Shown here: positions 1 through 8,387 of the stretch, in pieces
Layout of the letters: each line of letters starts with the position of its first letter
How positions within the stretch are numbered: position 1 is the stretch's first letter
NCBI GenBank assembly: GCA_051162045.1
Contig: JBISDI010000022.1
Length of the DNA: 64,000 nucleotides
Strand: one strand, 5' to 3'
DNA from: Anaerozeibacter quisquiliarum
GTDB lineage: Bacteria > Bacillota > Clostridia > Christensenellales > Aristaeellaceae
Program-made: the position numbers and the translations under genes
Notes under the pieces: model-generated
Databases searched by the model: none
Seen by the model: the letters and a program-made list of their open reading frames with translations, nothing else
Told to the model about the DNA's origin: nothing

Positions 1-1926
1 GGCATCTATGCCTGGACAGTGAAGTACTACAAGGATTCGATTGAGGACGATAACCAAGTTGGGATGGAAAGCGGGACCGAGACGTTTGGAGAGATGGTGG
101 CCGTGAACGACATGTTGCACGCGCCAGACGGATACAGGAAGCCTGGCGAGGCAAGTGTGACCAACATCACGATTACGTCCAACCCGGCTAACAACGTAGC
201 GACCGTGCTGTACACGAAGGATAGCTTTCCCTACACGATCGAGTACTACCAAGACGCGGCGGACGGTACAGGTACGCTGCTTGGCACGGTAGACGGGGCT
301 GCGAAGGAATTTGGCAGCGACCTGACAGATGCGTTGATTGCAGGCGACCTGGATGACCCGAACTGGAAGGACGCGAAGAGGCCCGCGGGTTACCTGGCCG
401 GCACGATTGTGACGCTGATGCCGCTGAAGATCGGTGTGGACGGGAACGTGGTGCAGGTGCTGTATGTGGAGATCGACGCTTCTCTGAACGTCGAGAAGAC
501 GGCGCAGGGCGAACCTGGAACAGTCTACAACTTGGGCGATGAGATCGAGTACCACGTGAAGGTGACCAACACCGGGAACGTGCTACTGACCGACATCACG
601 GTGAGCGATCCGATGGTGGACACTGTGACGAGCGGCCATACGATGGAGAACGGGTTGATCAAGATCGCCAGTTTGGCACCCGACGCGTTCGATATCATCG
701 TGTACACGCATACGGTAACGGCAAAAGACATTGCGAACGGCGATGGTGTGCTGGTGAACGTGGCGACGGCGGAAGCGCCGAATCCGAATCCGGAAGGTGA
801 TCCGGTTGAGGACAGTGACGAGGAGACCGTCGACATCGAGCCCAACAACAGGATCATCATCAGAGGACGGAAACAATGGACCGACGGCGAGAGTTCGGAG
901 CCGCAGCTGAGTCTGATGAGGGCCAAGGGAACGCTGTCGCATCCGCCGGTAACGATCAAGCTACTGCGCGATGGTGCGGAAACGGGCAAAGAGAAAACCC
1001 TTACGAACGAAACGGGATGGGTATTCGAGTTCGAGCCGCAGCCGAGGTATAGCGGCGAAGGCAAGGAGTATGCTTACTCGGTGTCGGAGGGGAGCATCTC
1101 AGGCTACAGGTTGGTGGGGATTACGAAGGATGGCCCGTATGAAGATGGCAACATCTACATCTATTTTACCGTAACGAACGAGCCTTACTCGCCCCCCGCC
1201 CCGACCACCTATACCGTGACCTACCAGCCGGGCGAGCATGGGACCTTCGCCGCACAGAGCTATCCGGGGCTGGGCCTTGGGGCGGCGACGCCGGGGTTCT
1301 CGGGCACGGCCGCTGGCGAGGACGGATGGCTGTTCACCGGATGGCTGCCGAGTGTGCAGCAGTATGTGACGGGCGACGCGAACTATGTGGCGCAGTGGGT
1401 GCCGGAAGAGCCGCAGCCGGGCCAGTATGAACTGAGCGTGCTGTACTGGTATGGCGAAATCAACGGCAGGACCGCCGCGCCGACCTACCGGGCGAACCTC
1501 GCCGAAGGCGCAGCGTACAACGTGGCCTCGCCGCGGATCAAGGGATGGACGCCTGACCTCTCGAAGGTGTTCGGCGTGATGCCGAAGGGCGACGTGCGGG
1601 CGGACGTGGTGTACGACCAGAACGAGTACACGCTGACGATCAACTACGTGTACACGACCGGCGGGACGGCCGCGCCGACCTACCGCAGGACCGCGATGAA
1701 CGCGGGCGACCGCTTCGCGGTGACATCGCCGGTGATCGACGGATACACGGCGAGCGACGCGACGATCAGCGGCACGATGCCGGCGTACAACCTGACGGTC
1801 ACCGTGTACTACGCGCCGACGGGCACGCCCGAGGAGCCGGAAATCCCGCTGGTGGACCTGATGGAATACGGCGTCCCGTTGGGCGTCGGAGCGGTGGTGG
1901 CCAACGTGGGTGAGTGCTTCGAGTAA
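1..1926 (+). CDS. Repeat-rich surface/adhesin-like protein, C-terminal part (5' end outside window)
   Basis: The frame is open from the first base, so this is the tail of a larger secreted or surface protein. Successive modules are visible. First come MucBP-like stretches (YTIEYYQD). A DUF11-like domain follows around residues 160-270 (EYHVKVTNTGNVLLTDITV), then a Cna-B-like domain near 280-390. Next is an InlB/Listeria-Bacteroides-type repeat near 400-460 ending in VAQW, and finally two more MucBP-like repeats (APTYR...). The C terminus reads YGVPLG...NVGECFE, with no LPXTG motif and no terminal membrane helix, so sortase anchoring is not supported. Function is probably adhesion or a cell-surface stalk; ligand unknown. 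Domain-class confidence is good, biological role low. Confidence 0.75.
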   Translation, partial: GIYAWTVKYYKDSIEDDNQVGMESGTETFGEMVAVNDMLHAPDGYRKPGEASVTNITITSNPANNVATVLYTKDSFPYTIEYYQDAADGTGTLLGTVDGAAKEFGSDLTDALIAGDLDDPNWKDAKRPAGYLAGTIVTLMPLKIGVDGNVVQVLYVEIDASLNVEKTAQGEPGTVYNLGDEIEYHVKVTNTGNVLLTDITVSDPMVDTVTSGHTMENGLIKIASLAPDAFDIIVYTHTVTAKDIANGDGVLVNVATAEAPNPNPEGDPVEDSDEETVDIEPNNRIIIRGRKQWTDGESSEPQLSLMRAKGTLSHPPVTIKLLRDGAETGKEKTLTNETGWVFEFEPQPRYSGEGKEYAYSVSEGSISGYRLVGITKDGPYEDGNIYIYFTVTNEPYSPPAPTTYTVTYQPGEHGTFAAQSYPGLGLGAATPGFSGTAAGEDGWLFTGWLPSVQQYVTGDANYVAQWVPEEPQPGQYELSVLYWYGEINGRTAAPTYRANLAEGAAYNVASPRIKGWTPDLSKVFGVMPKGDVRADVVYDQNEYTLTINYVYTTGGTAAPTYRRTAMNAGDRFAVTSPVIDGYTASDATISGTMPAYNLTVTVYYAPTGTPEEPEIPLVDLMEYGVPLGVGAVVANVGECFE

Positions 1927-1938
1927 ATGACATGGCCG

Positions 1939-1964
1939 GCCCGGCGCGGTTACACGCGCCGGGC
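1939..1964 (+). terminator. Perfect 10-bp hairpin after the surface-protein gene
   Basis: GCCCGGCGCG, a 6-nt loop, then the exact complement, lying 13 nt past the stop codon. There is no U-tract, so it may be an mRNA 3' stabiliser rather than a classical intrinsic terminator. Confidence 0.45.
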
Positions 1965-2041
1965 ATGGCTGGTGGTGGGGCCGACAGGGGCATCACGCAG
2001 GGGCGACGCCGACGGCGTCTTGGGTACGACAGGGTCCGCCT

Positions 2042-2130
2042 CCCCTGCGGGCACCCCTCACGGGGGTCACCACCCCGCCTGCGGGCACCCCTCCCAGGAG
2101 GGGAATGGGAATGGGAATGGGAATGGGCCC
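2042..2130. repeat. Dispersed GC-rich intergenic repeat (copy 1) with GGGAAT tandem tail
   Basis: This stretch recurs almost unchanged at about 24531-24650: GGGCACCCCTCACGGG, then CACCACCCCGCCTGCGGG, then CCCCTCC-nn-GGAGGGGAA. The first copy ends in four tandem GGAATG hexamers. The core palindrome CCCCTCCnnGGAGGGG (2088-2103) also occurs alone at 4502 and 29580. All copies lie between genes. No coding potential is apparent. Confidence 0.7.
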
Positions 2131-2154
2131 GCCGATGACGAAGATGATACCGAT

Positions 2155-2215
2155 ACAGGTGGACGGTTCCTGTATTTTCAAATCCAACCGGAGAACCGTC
2201 CCCTGTATTTTGCGA
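2155..2215. repeat. REP-like inverted repeat upstream of the binding-protein gene
   Basis: GGACGGTTC (2161-2169) is the exact inverse of GAACCGTCC (2193-2201), and each arm is followed by a CCTGTATTTT direct repeat. This resembles REP palindromes associated with RAYT/Y1 transposases in some clostridia (recollection, not checked). It sits just upstream of the ribosome site of the next gene. Confidence 0.45.
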
Positions 2216-2235
2216 TTTATGAAGGAGGGACAGCC

Positions 2236-4224
2236 ATGAAGAAATTGTTGGCCATGCTGATGGCGGCGTTGATGCTGATGTCGGGCGTCGCGCTGGCGGA
2301 GCCGGCGGCTACGGACGCGCCGGCGCTGGGCGGGCGGACGGCGGAAGAGGCGTATCAGGAGCTGATTGTGGGCTCCATGACCGCGCTCAGCGGGCATTTC
2401 TTTACCGATCTGTGGGGCAACAACGCGTCGGACATCGACGTGCGCGAGCTGCTGCACGGCTATGGCCTGGTAAATTGGAACGCCGAACAGGGCATGTTCA
2501 GCGCCGACCCGAGCGTCGTGAGCGCGCTGGCCGCGCAGACCGACGCCGAGGGCAACAAGACCTACATCGTGTCGATCGCGCAGGACCTCGTGTATTGCGA
2601 CGGCACGCCGATCACGGCGCGCGATTACGTGTTCTCGATACTGCTTACCGCCATGCCCGCCATGCGCTCGATCGGCGCCGCGATAGGCGGCACCGACTAC
2701 ATCCTGGGCGCGGAGGCGTACGCCGCGGACGAGGCCGCAACGCTCGCGGGCGTGCGGCTGCTGGGCGAGCACCAGTTCTCGATGACCGTGCGCGCCGACC
2801 GGCTGCCGTTCTTCTACGAGCTGGGCCTGCTCAATTTCAAACCCTACCCGGTTTCCGTGATCGCGCCGGGCTACGCGGTGGGCGACGACGGCGAGGGCGC
2901 GTACATCCGCGACGCCGCCGGCGCGAACGCGTTGGAGAACGTGCTGCCGCAGACGGTCATGGACATGGCGACCGGCTACCGTTCGCACCCGGGCGTAACC
3001 AGCGGGCCGTACAAGCTGGTCAGCTACGACGCCGAGGCGAAGGTCGCGAAATTTGAGATCAATCCCTACTTCAAGGGCCTGGCCGACGGCCAGAAGCCGC
3101 AAATCGAGCGGCTGACGCTAAAGCACGTCACGCCCGCAAACGCGATCGAGGCGCTGAAAAACGGCGAGATCGACCTGCTGAACAAGGGCACGCAGGCGGA
3201 TGTGATCGACGCGGGCATCGCGTTGTCCGGCGCGGGCGCTGTGCGCGTCAGCAACTACCCGCGCGTGGGTCTGACGATGCTGAGCTTCGACGCCGAGCAG
3301 GGCCCCGGCCAGTCGCAGAAGGTGCGTCAGGCGGTGGCGCTGGGCTTCGACCGCGACGCGTTCCTCAGCGAGTACATCAAGAACTACGGCATGCCGGTCG
3401 ACGGCTACTACGGCATGGGCCAGTGGATGACGCGGCTGGTGAGCGGCGCGCTGACGGCGCCGGTCGAGCAGCCCGCCGAGGGCGCGACCGCGGAAGAGAC
3501 GGCGGCCTACGAAGCCGCGATGGCCGAGTGGGGCGCGCTGTCGATCACGCACCTGAACCCCTACGCGTTTGATGTGGACGCGGCCAAGGCGCTGCTGGTC
3601 GAGGACGGCTGGACGCGTGGCGAGGCGGGCGAGGCCTACGACGAGGCGGCGGGCGGCGTGCGCTACAAGGACGGGATGAAGCTTAGCTTCAACCTGGCCG
3701 TGCCGCAGGGCAACGCGGCGGCGGCAGCGTTCGAGACGGTGCTGAAAGCGCCGCTCGCGGGCATCGGCGTGGAGCTGACGATCACGCAGGTGCCGCTCGA
3801 TCAATTGCTCGCCCAGTACTACCGGCAGCAGCCGCGCGAGTTCAACCTGTTCTACCTGGGCACCAACTTTACCAGCGTGTTCGATCCGAGCTACGCCTAC
3901 GCGCCGGAGGGGACGCTGAACGCGACGGGACTCAAGGACGAGCAGCTCTGGCAACTGGCGATGGACATGCACAAGACCGAGCAGGGCGACGTGCTGGGCT
4001 ACCTCAAGAAGTGGGTGGCCTTCCAGACCCGCTGGAACGAACTGCTGCCCGCGGTGCCGGTGTACTCGAACGTGTACTTCGACCTATTCGTGCCGCGTCT
4101 GCAAAATTACCAGGCGAACGCCTACGCGACCTGGACCCAGGCGGTGGTGTACGCCTACCTGAGCGACGCCGCGCCGGAGGCGCCGGCGGGGGATGTAGAG
4201 GAACTGATCCTAAGCAATCGCTGA
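2236..4224 (+). CDS. ABC transporter substrate-binding protein, family 5 (peptide/oligopeptide type)
   Basis: A 662-residue SBP_bac_5-type (DppA/OppA-like) extracellular solute receptor. The start at 2236 is fixed by AAGGAGGG seven bases upstream and by a clear signal peptide (KKLLAMLMAALMLMSGVALA). The open frame upstream is repeat DNA. The mature part follows the family plan: VYCDGTPITARDYVFS (start of the conserved binding-protein signature), HPGVTSGPYKLVSY, and KVRQAVALGFDRDAF. The leader ends in ALAE with no lipobox cysteine, so the product should be a soluble secreted or periplasmic protein. No permease or ATPase genes adjoin it, making it an orphan receptor. The ligand is probably a peptide but cannot be read from sequence. 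Confidence 0.85.
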   Translation: MKKLLAMLMAALMLMSGVALAEPAATDAPALGGRTAEEAYQELIVGSMTALSGHFFTDLWGNNASDIDVRELLHGYGLVNWNAEQGMFSADPSVVSALAAQTDAEGNKTYIVSIAQDLVYCDGTPITARDYVFSILLTAMPAMRSIGAAIGGTDYILGAEAYAADEAATLAGVRLLGEHQFSMTVRADRLPFFYELGLLNFKPYPVSVIAPGYAVGDDGEGAYIRDAAGANALENVLPQTVMDMATGYRSHPGVTSGPYKLVSYDAEAKVAKFEINPYFKGLADGQKPQIERLTLKHVTPANAIEALKNGEIDLLNKGTQADVIDAGIALSGAGAVRVSNYPRVGLTMLSFDAEQGPGQSQKVRQAVALGFDRDAFLSEYIKNYGMPVDGYYGMGQWMTRLVSGALTAPVEQPAEGATAEETAAYEAAMAEWGALSITHLNPYAFDVDAAKALLVEDGWTRGEAGEAYDEAAGGVRYKDGMKLSFNLAVPQGNAAAAAFETVLKAPLAGIGVELTITQVPLDQLLAQYYRQQPREFNLFYLGTNFTSVFDPSYAYAPEGTLNATGLKDEQLWQLAMDMHKTEQGDVLGYLKKWVAFQTRWNELLPAVPVYSNVYFDLFVPRLQNYQANAYATWTQAVVYAYLSDAAPEAPAGDVEELILSNR

Positions 4225-4393
4225 TTGATTCGGTCGGCGGCTGCATGCCCGCCATCTCGTGCCCGAAAAACCCTCGGCGCAGCGCCGCCGCGCCTTCGGT
4301 TTTTGCAAGCGCGATCTGACGGGAAATCAGCTCGCCACCGCACGCATGCTTGAATCGGCGATTGCCTGGAGCCGGTGCACGGAAGGGATCATG

Positions 4394-4426
4394 AAGGCCC
4401 CGAGGGCGGATGCCTTCGGGGCCTTT
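4394..4426 (+). terminator. Intrinsic terminator downstream of the binding-protein gene
   Basis: AAGGCCCCGA pairs with TCGGGGCCTT across a 12-nt loop, followed by a short T run. It probably ends the transcript of the gene finishing at 4224. Confidence 0.55.
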
Positions 4427-4586
4427 GGCGCGCGTCAGAGAAAGCCGAGTCGGGCCGCGACGGTTCTTAAATCAGGTTCACCGCCCCGGCGCATGGCAAA
4501 GCCCCTCCTCGGAGGGGAACGGGCGGGCGACAATGCAGGCCGCCCTACGGATTGCGGCGTCGCAGGCCCCAAGAACGGGGAACAAC

Positions 4587-4622
4587 AACGCCCCCTGGCC
4601 GCGCGTGCGGGCAGGGGGCGTT
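4587..4622 (-). terminator. Hairpin terminator for the minus-strand small ORF
   Basis: AACGCCCCCTG pairs with CAGGGGGCGTT. It lies directly after the stop codon of the minus-strand gene ending at 4631; the minus-strand 3' side reads GTTGTTGTT. Confidence 0.5.
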
Positions 4623-4630
4623 CCTTAGAC

Positions 4631-4900
4631 TTACGACATCGCGTGGCGCACGCGGTCGCGCTCTTCGCTGCGCTTGCCGTCGTTGAAGCGGTTCAGCGTG
4701 CCGACCAGGTAGCCGGTGATGCGCCGGATGCGCTCGAACGGCTGGCTATCGAAGGTGTAGTCGAGGTCCACATAGTCCCCGTCCACCGTTATCGTCATCG
4801 TTCTGGGCGTTCGGCCGTACTGCGTACGCGCATGCTCCAGATAGGCTTGAAGCTCGTCTTCGGGCAGGACGCCGTTCAACACATGGATGTTGGTCTGCAT
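4631..4900 (-). CDS. Small protein resembling the anaerobic ribonucleotide reductase C-terminal segment
   Basis: 89 residues starting MQTNIHVLNG. This start is preferred because AAGGAG lies nine bases upstream, whereas the two earlier in-frame ATGs have no usable ribosome site. The second half (RITGYLVGTLNRFNDGKR...ERDRV) resembles the short terminal stretch of NrdD-type reductases (TGY-RPV-NWN-GK-EFKDR), but the glycyl-radical core and zinc cysteines are absent. It therefore cannot be a reductase by itself. Small proteins of this shape are sometimes annotated as anaerobic ribonucleoside-triphosphate reductase in clostridia. Function unknown; followed by its own hairpin terminator. Confidence 0.5.
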   Translation of the reverse strand: MQTNIHVLNGVLPEDELQAYLEHARTQYGRTPRTMTITVDGDYVDLDYTFDSQPFERIRRITGYLVGTLNRFNDGKRSEERDRVRHAMS

Positions 4901-5015
4901 ACGCCTCATCTCCTTTTCGGTAGCTGTTGACCTACTATATATACCACTTCCGGATGAAGCGTAATACAAGATGTAGATTGATTCCGGGTAAATTGCGGGG
5001 AAAGATGGAACGGTT

Positions 5016-5483
5016 CTACGTGGCGGCTCGCCGCCGCGCCTTGCGCTGTTCGTAGCGCTCCTTGGCGGCCGCCCATTCGAGCCGCTCGGCGTCGCTTTCC
5101 AGCGTCAGCCCCGGCACCCTGGTCGGGCGCTCCAGGCCGTCGAGCGCCACCATCACCATGTAGGCCTGGTTGATAAGCCGCTGCTCGCCCGACAGCTGCT
5201 CCACATAGGTATCCACGCGCACCTCCATCGACGACGTGCCCGCATAGGTGATGCGGCCCTTGAGCACCAGCGTGTCGTTGACGTAGGCCGCGCCGTCGAA
5301 AGTCAATTGATCGATCGCCGCGGTCGTTACGTTGCAGTTGGCATGCCGCCGCGCCACCACCGCGGCCACCACGTCGATCCATTCGAGCAGCTTGCCGCCG
5401 AACAGCCGGTTGTAGCCGTTCATCGAGCTCTGGGTCAGGATTTGCACCTGCTCCGTATAGGATTCATGGATGCGCTTGTTCAT
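5016..5483 (-). CDS. Acyl-CoA thioesterase, hotdog fold (YciA/BACH-like)
   Basis: 155 residues starting MNKRIHESYTEQ, with a GGGGGG ribosome site just upstream. The 12 extra N-terminal residues of the open frame are excluded. The pattern NRLFGGKLLEWIDVVAAVVARRH, with a conserved Asp in the central hotdog helix, and later DTLVLKGRITYAGTSSMEV is typical of acyl-CoA thioester hydrolases of the 4HBT family. These cleave acyl-CoA to free acid and CoA in the cytoplasm. The Lys/Arg-rich C terminus is family-typical. It precedes the epimerase gene convergently with nothing; both are on the minus strand about 100 bp apart. Substrate chain length cannot be inferred. Confidence 0.8.
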   Translation of the reverse strand: MNKRIHESYTEQVQILTQSSMNGYNRLFGGKLLEWIDVVAAVVARRHANCNVTTAAIDQLTFDGAAYVNDTLVLKGRITYAGTSSMEVRVDTYVEQLSGEQRLINQAYMVMVALDGLERPTRVPGLTLESDAERLEWAAAKERYEQRKARRRAAT

Positions 5484-5590
5484 GTTGTCCCCCCATTCAA
5501 CGATTGCCGATTTCGCCAAATTGCGCGGCTGGCCGACCGGCGCCTTCCTCGCCGATCGCCCAGCCGTCCGCCGTGACCGGGATCCCCATC

Positions 5591-6256
5591 CTATTCGATG
5601 CAGGCGCGCAGCCGAGCGGTGAGCTCGCCGAGCGGCGCGCCGGGGGAGAAGATGCTCGACGTGCCGGCCACGAAGATGTCCGCGCCGGCCGCGCGCATCT
5701 TGATCGCGTTTTCGAAGCTGACGTTGCCATCGACCTCGATCCGGACGCGCTCGCCGCCGTGCGCATCCAGGAAGGCGCGCGCCTTTGCGAGCTTGTCGAA
5801 CGCGCCCGGAACCAGCTGCTGGCCCGCGAAGCCCGGGTTCACCGTCATGATAAGCACGCCGTCGATCGTGCCGAGCGCATGCTCGAGCACCGAAACCGGC
5901 GTCATGGGGCCCAGCGCCAGCATGGGTTTTGCGCCCAGCGCGCGGATCGCCTGAAGCGCGCGCAGCGGGTGCGGGGTGGACTCATAGTGCACCGAGACGC
6001 AGTCGCCCCCGCCGATCGGAAACCACGACAGCTTGCGCTCGGGCTCGGTCACCATCAGATGGATGTCGAGCGGAACCTTACAGGCGCGCTTGAGCGCGCG
6101 GCAGAAATCGGGGCCCAGTGTATAGTTGGGCACGAAGCTGCCGTCCATGATGTCGACGTGCAGGTATTCCATGCCCAGCGCTTCGAGCTCGCGCAGAGTC
6201 TCCTTGAGATGCAGGAAATCTACGCACATGACCGACGGGGCGATTTGACCCTTCAT
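5591..6256 (-). CDS. rpe: Ribulose-phosphate 3-epimerase family protein
   Basis: 221 residues, the usual size for this (beta/alpha)8-barrel family. Signature segments are APSVMCVDF at the N terminus, the metal-site motif HVDIMDGSFVPNYT, LDIHLMV, VLIMTVNPGFAGQ and IEVDGNV. Metal ligands (His and Asp in HVDIMDG, His in DIHLM, Asp in EVDGNV) are present. The reaction would be ribulose-5-P to xylulose-5-P in the pentose phosphate pathway. GSFVPNYT/LGPDFCRALK is somewhat divergent, so an allulose-6-phosphate 3-epimerase (AlsE-like) is a real alternative. The ATG has AAGGAGGG eight bases upstream. It stands alone between thioesterase and M23 peptidase genes, so context does not decide the substrate. 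Confidence 0.85.
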   Translation of the reverse strand: MKGQIAPSVMCVDFLHLKETLRELEALGMEYLHVDIMDGSFVPNYTLGPDFCRALKRACKVPLDIHLMVTEPERKLSWFPIGGGDCVSVHYESTPHPLRALQAIRALGAKPMLALGPMTPVSVLEHALGTIDGVLIMTVNPGFAGQQLVPGAFDKLAKARAFLDAHGGERVRIEVDGNVSFENAIKMRAAGADIFVAGTSSIFSPGAPLGELTARLRACIE

Positions 6257-6368
6257 CGGCAGCCCTCCTTTATCCGCAGTATGCCGCCTCGATTATAGCA
6301 TAGTTACCCCGATCTGTGCGCAAGATAACATCTTTTTCTCGTTGAGGACGTGTTTTAGACATGGGGGG

Positions 6369-6986
6369 TCAGGGCAGTGCCAGCCACTCTCCATTGTTCC
6401 ACGCTTCAAAGTGCAGGTGCGCCGTAAGGCCGGCTTCGAGCGCCGAGGAGTCGCCCACCGCGCCCAGCGCGTCGCCGGCACGCACGCGGTCGCCTTCCTT
6501 GACCAGTTGGCTGGTCGCAAGGTTTGCATAGCGGGTCAACACGCCATCCGCGCCGGTGACCTCCACCACATTGCCCAGCAGCGCGTCGCGCCCCGCGCGC
6601 GTCACCGTGCCGGCGGCGGCCGCGCGCACCACCTCGCCCTTGACCGCCGCGATGTCGACGCCGACGTGGGTCTGCCACAGCGAGAGCGTGTCCGACCAGG
6701 TGGGCTCGTCGGGGCTGTGCGGAGTGAGCAGTTCGCGTCCGGCGACCGGCCAGTGAAGCGTCGGCGCATCCTGCCGCTGGGCGAGCCGCTCGTCGAGGCT
6801 GGACGAGGCTTGTGCGGGCGCGGGCGTCGGCGTCGGCGGCGGGGTCGGCGCGTTCATGCGCGCGCGCGCCAGCATCAGCGCGCCGCCCAGCAACAGCAGG
6901 CAGGCGCCCAGCGACAGGTAGAAGGCGTGTCGGCGCACGGCGCGGATGCAGCGGTTCGCGAGCTCGCGCAGTTGGTTGGGGTTCAT
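6369..6986 (-). CDS. M23 family (LytM-like) metallopeptidase, membrane-anchored
   Basis: 205 residues: a short cytoplasmic N terminus, one membrane segment (about 26-42), a Pro/Thr-rich linker (PTPPPTPTPAPA), and an M23 peptidase domain. Zinc-ligand signatures HVGVDIAA (H-x3-D) and HLHFE are both present, so an active Gly-Gly or peptidoglycan endopeptidase is possible. Size and architecture resemble SpoIIQ, the forespore-membrane partner of SpoIIIAH, although SpoIIQ of Bacillus lacks one zinc ligand while clostridial versions retain it. No other sporulation gene is near, so the spore role is inference. AGAGGATGTGACAGT precedes the ATG. Confidence 0.8.
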   Translation of the reverse strand: MNPNQLRELANRCIRAVRRHAFYLSLGACLLLLGGALMLARARMNAPTPPPTPTPAPAQASSSLDERLAQRQDAPTLHWPVAGRELLTPHSPDEPTWSDTLSLWQTHVGVDIAAVKGEVVRAAAAGTVTRAGRDALLGNVVEVTGADGVLTRYANLATSQLVKEGDRVRAGDALGAVGDSSALEAGLTAHLHFEAWNNGEWLALP

Positions 6987-7306
6987 ACTGTCACATCCTC
7001 TCTATGCACAATAGTTTGAACCGTTCGCGCGAACCTATTCCGTCCGAACCCCATATAATGGTGGCAGCGGCTGTGGCCGAACCATTTCCCCGCTTTGGAG
7101 CGGCGCCCGCAGGCGGGGCGGCGCGTATTTTTGGTTGACGCGGCGGGCTCTATACATCGAGGCTGTTCGACCCGGGCTTCACGGACAAAGCGCCGGTCGG
7201 CGGGGTGTTCAAGGTGACGGCCCGGGTGCTGGCGACCGTGCTGCCGCCGCTGATCCCGCCGCTCGGCCCGCGTGTCTTAGGCGGACGCGATCTGGAGGTG
7301 TTTTGC

Positions 7307-8173
7307 GTGAACCTGACCCCGAAACAGCTGGCGCTGATGAGCGTGCTCGCGGGGTACGACGTCCCGGAGCGGTTGCTGCCGCGCGTCAATTGTTCGCTGA
7401 GCGTCGGCCAGCTGGCGCGCGCGTTGTTGCAGGAACCGCCGCCCTGCGGCCCCGAGGGCGAGGGCGCCCGCGCGCTGGAGGCGATTTTGCGCGACGAGGC
7501 GCTGCTTAAGCTTTGGGTGACCGACTACATAAACCACAATCATACCAATGGATTCGTTGGTTACGCGTTCGAGGATGCGCGAGGCGCTGTGCTGGCCGCC
7601 TTCCGCGGCTCGGAGTCGACGCACGGCTGTGCGCCCAGCAATGTGGACTGGTGGGACAATGTGCGCGCGCCGCTGCTCGGATCGGCGCAGTACGACGACG
7701 TACGGCGCTTCGCGGCCCGCCACGCGCGGCGGCCGCTGTTGTTCACCGGGCATTCGAAGGGGGCGCATAACGCGCTGTACGCGCTGGCCACCTCGCAGAA
7801 TACGGCGGCGCGCGCGGTGGTGTTCGATGCTCAGGGCTTTGCGCGGGGGCAGTTGAGCGAGGCGGAGCGCGCGGCGCTCGAGGAACGCGCGCTCAACTAT
7901 GTGCAGCGGGACGACGTGGTGGGCGCGCTGCTGTGGCACCCGGAGCGGCGGATCTTTGCGCAGGGCGTCGGTGAGGGCAACCCGCACGCGCTGTCCGCGA
8001 TGGCGTTCGATGAGGCGGGCTACCCGATTCCCGCGCGCCGCACGCTGCGCTCGCGCGCCGCGGGCATTATGTCCCGCGCGCTGTACGAACGCCTGCAACC
8101 CCGCGTGGGCGGTTCAGGGAGTCCGGAGGGCAATGCCCTTTGGCGGGGTCCGGGGGTGGAGCCCTTGGCGTGA
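7307..8173 (+). CDS. Mbeg1-like (DUF2974) alpha/beta hydrolase
   Basis: 288 residues from a GTG start at 7307, chosen because GGAGGTG lies seven bases upstream and homologs of this type begin near NLTPKQLALM. The open frame extends back to 7205 without a ribosome site. The core shows VLAAFRGSES...WWDN followed by the nucleophile elbow TGHSKGAHNALYA (G-H-S-K-G), the hallmark of Mbeg1-like lipase/esterase proteins, which are cytoplasmic and of unknown substrate. The last 20 residues or so (GGSGSPEGNALW...EPLA) look like translation of an intergenic GC repeat rather than conserved protein. Followed by a strong hairpin. Confidence 0.75.
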   Translation: MNLTPKQLALMSVLAGYDVPERLLPRVNCSLSVGQLARALLQEPPPCGPEGEGARALEAILRDEALLKLWVTDYINHNHTNGFVGYAFEDARGAVLAAFRGSESTHGCAPSNVDWWDNVRAPLLGSAQYDDVRRFAARHARRPLLFTGHSKGAHNALYALATSQNTAARAVVFDAQGFARGQLSEAERAALEERALNYVQRDDVVGALLWHPERRIFAQGVGEGNPHALSAMAFDEAGYPIPARRTLRSRAAGIMSRALYERLQPRVGGSGSPEGNALWRGPGVEPLA

Positions 8174-8333
8174 CTTTCGTCCCCCCCTAACCCCGCGCCG
8201 CCGTATCCGTCCCCCAAGCGATAGGGCCGCGCGGCCGGCTCTGGGTGACGGCGGCGCGGCGTTCCCGATGTCCGGTCTCAAAAAAACCACGGCCCCTACG
8301 GCATCGATTCTTGGCGCTACGACCATCAAAAGC

Positions 8334-8369
8334 GGGGCTGCAGCGCCTTTCTCCCGGCGCTGCAGCCCC
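8334..8369. terminator. Bidirectional hairpin between convergent genes
   Basis: GGGGCTGCAGCGCC pairs perfectly with its complement across an 8-nt loop. It lies between the plus-strand hydrolase and the minus-strand protease stop codons and probably serves both. Confidence 0.6.
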
Positions 8370-8387
8370 GATGACCGTTATCCTTGC

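Larger units (their letters stand above)
4225..4630. other. Intergenic region with two hairpins and one short palindromic repeat
   Basis: No credible gene. It holds two terminator-like hairpins (listed separately) and a CCCCTCCTCGGAGGGG palindrome at 4502-4517. The rest is GC-rich sequence without recognisable content. Confidence 0.6.

Noticed and set aside
1993..3102. Long minus-strand open frame of 369 codons opposite the binding-protein gene.
   Set aside because: Basic, Arg/His/Gly-rich composition with no domain; a shadow of a GC-rich real gene on the other strand.
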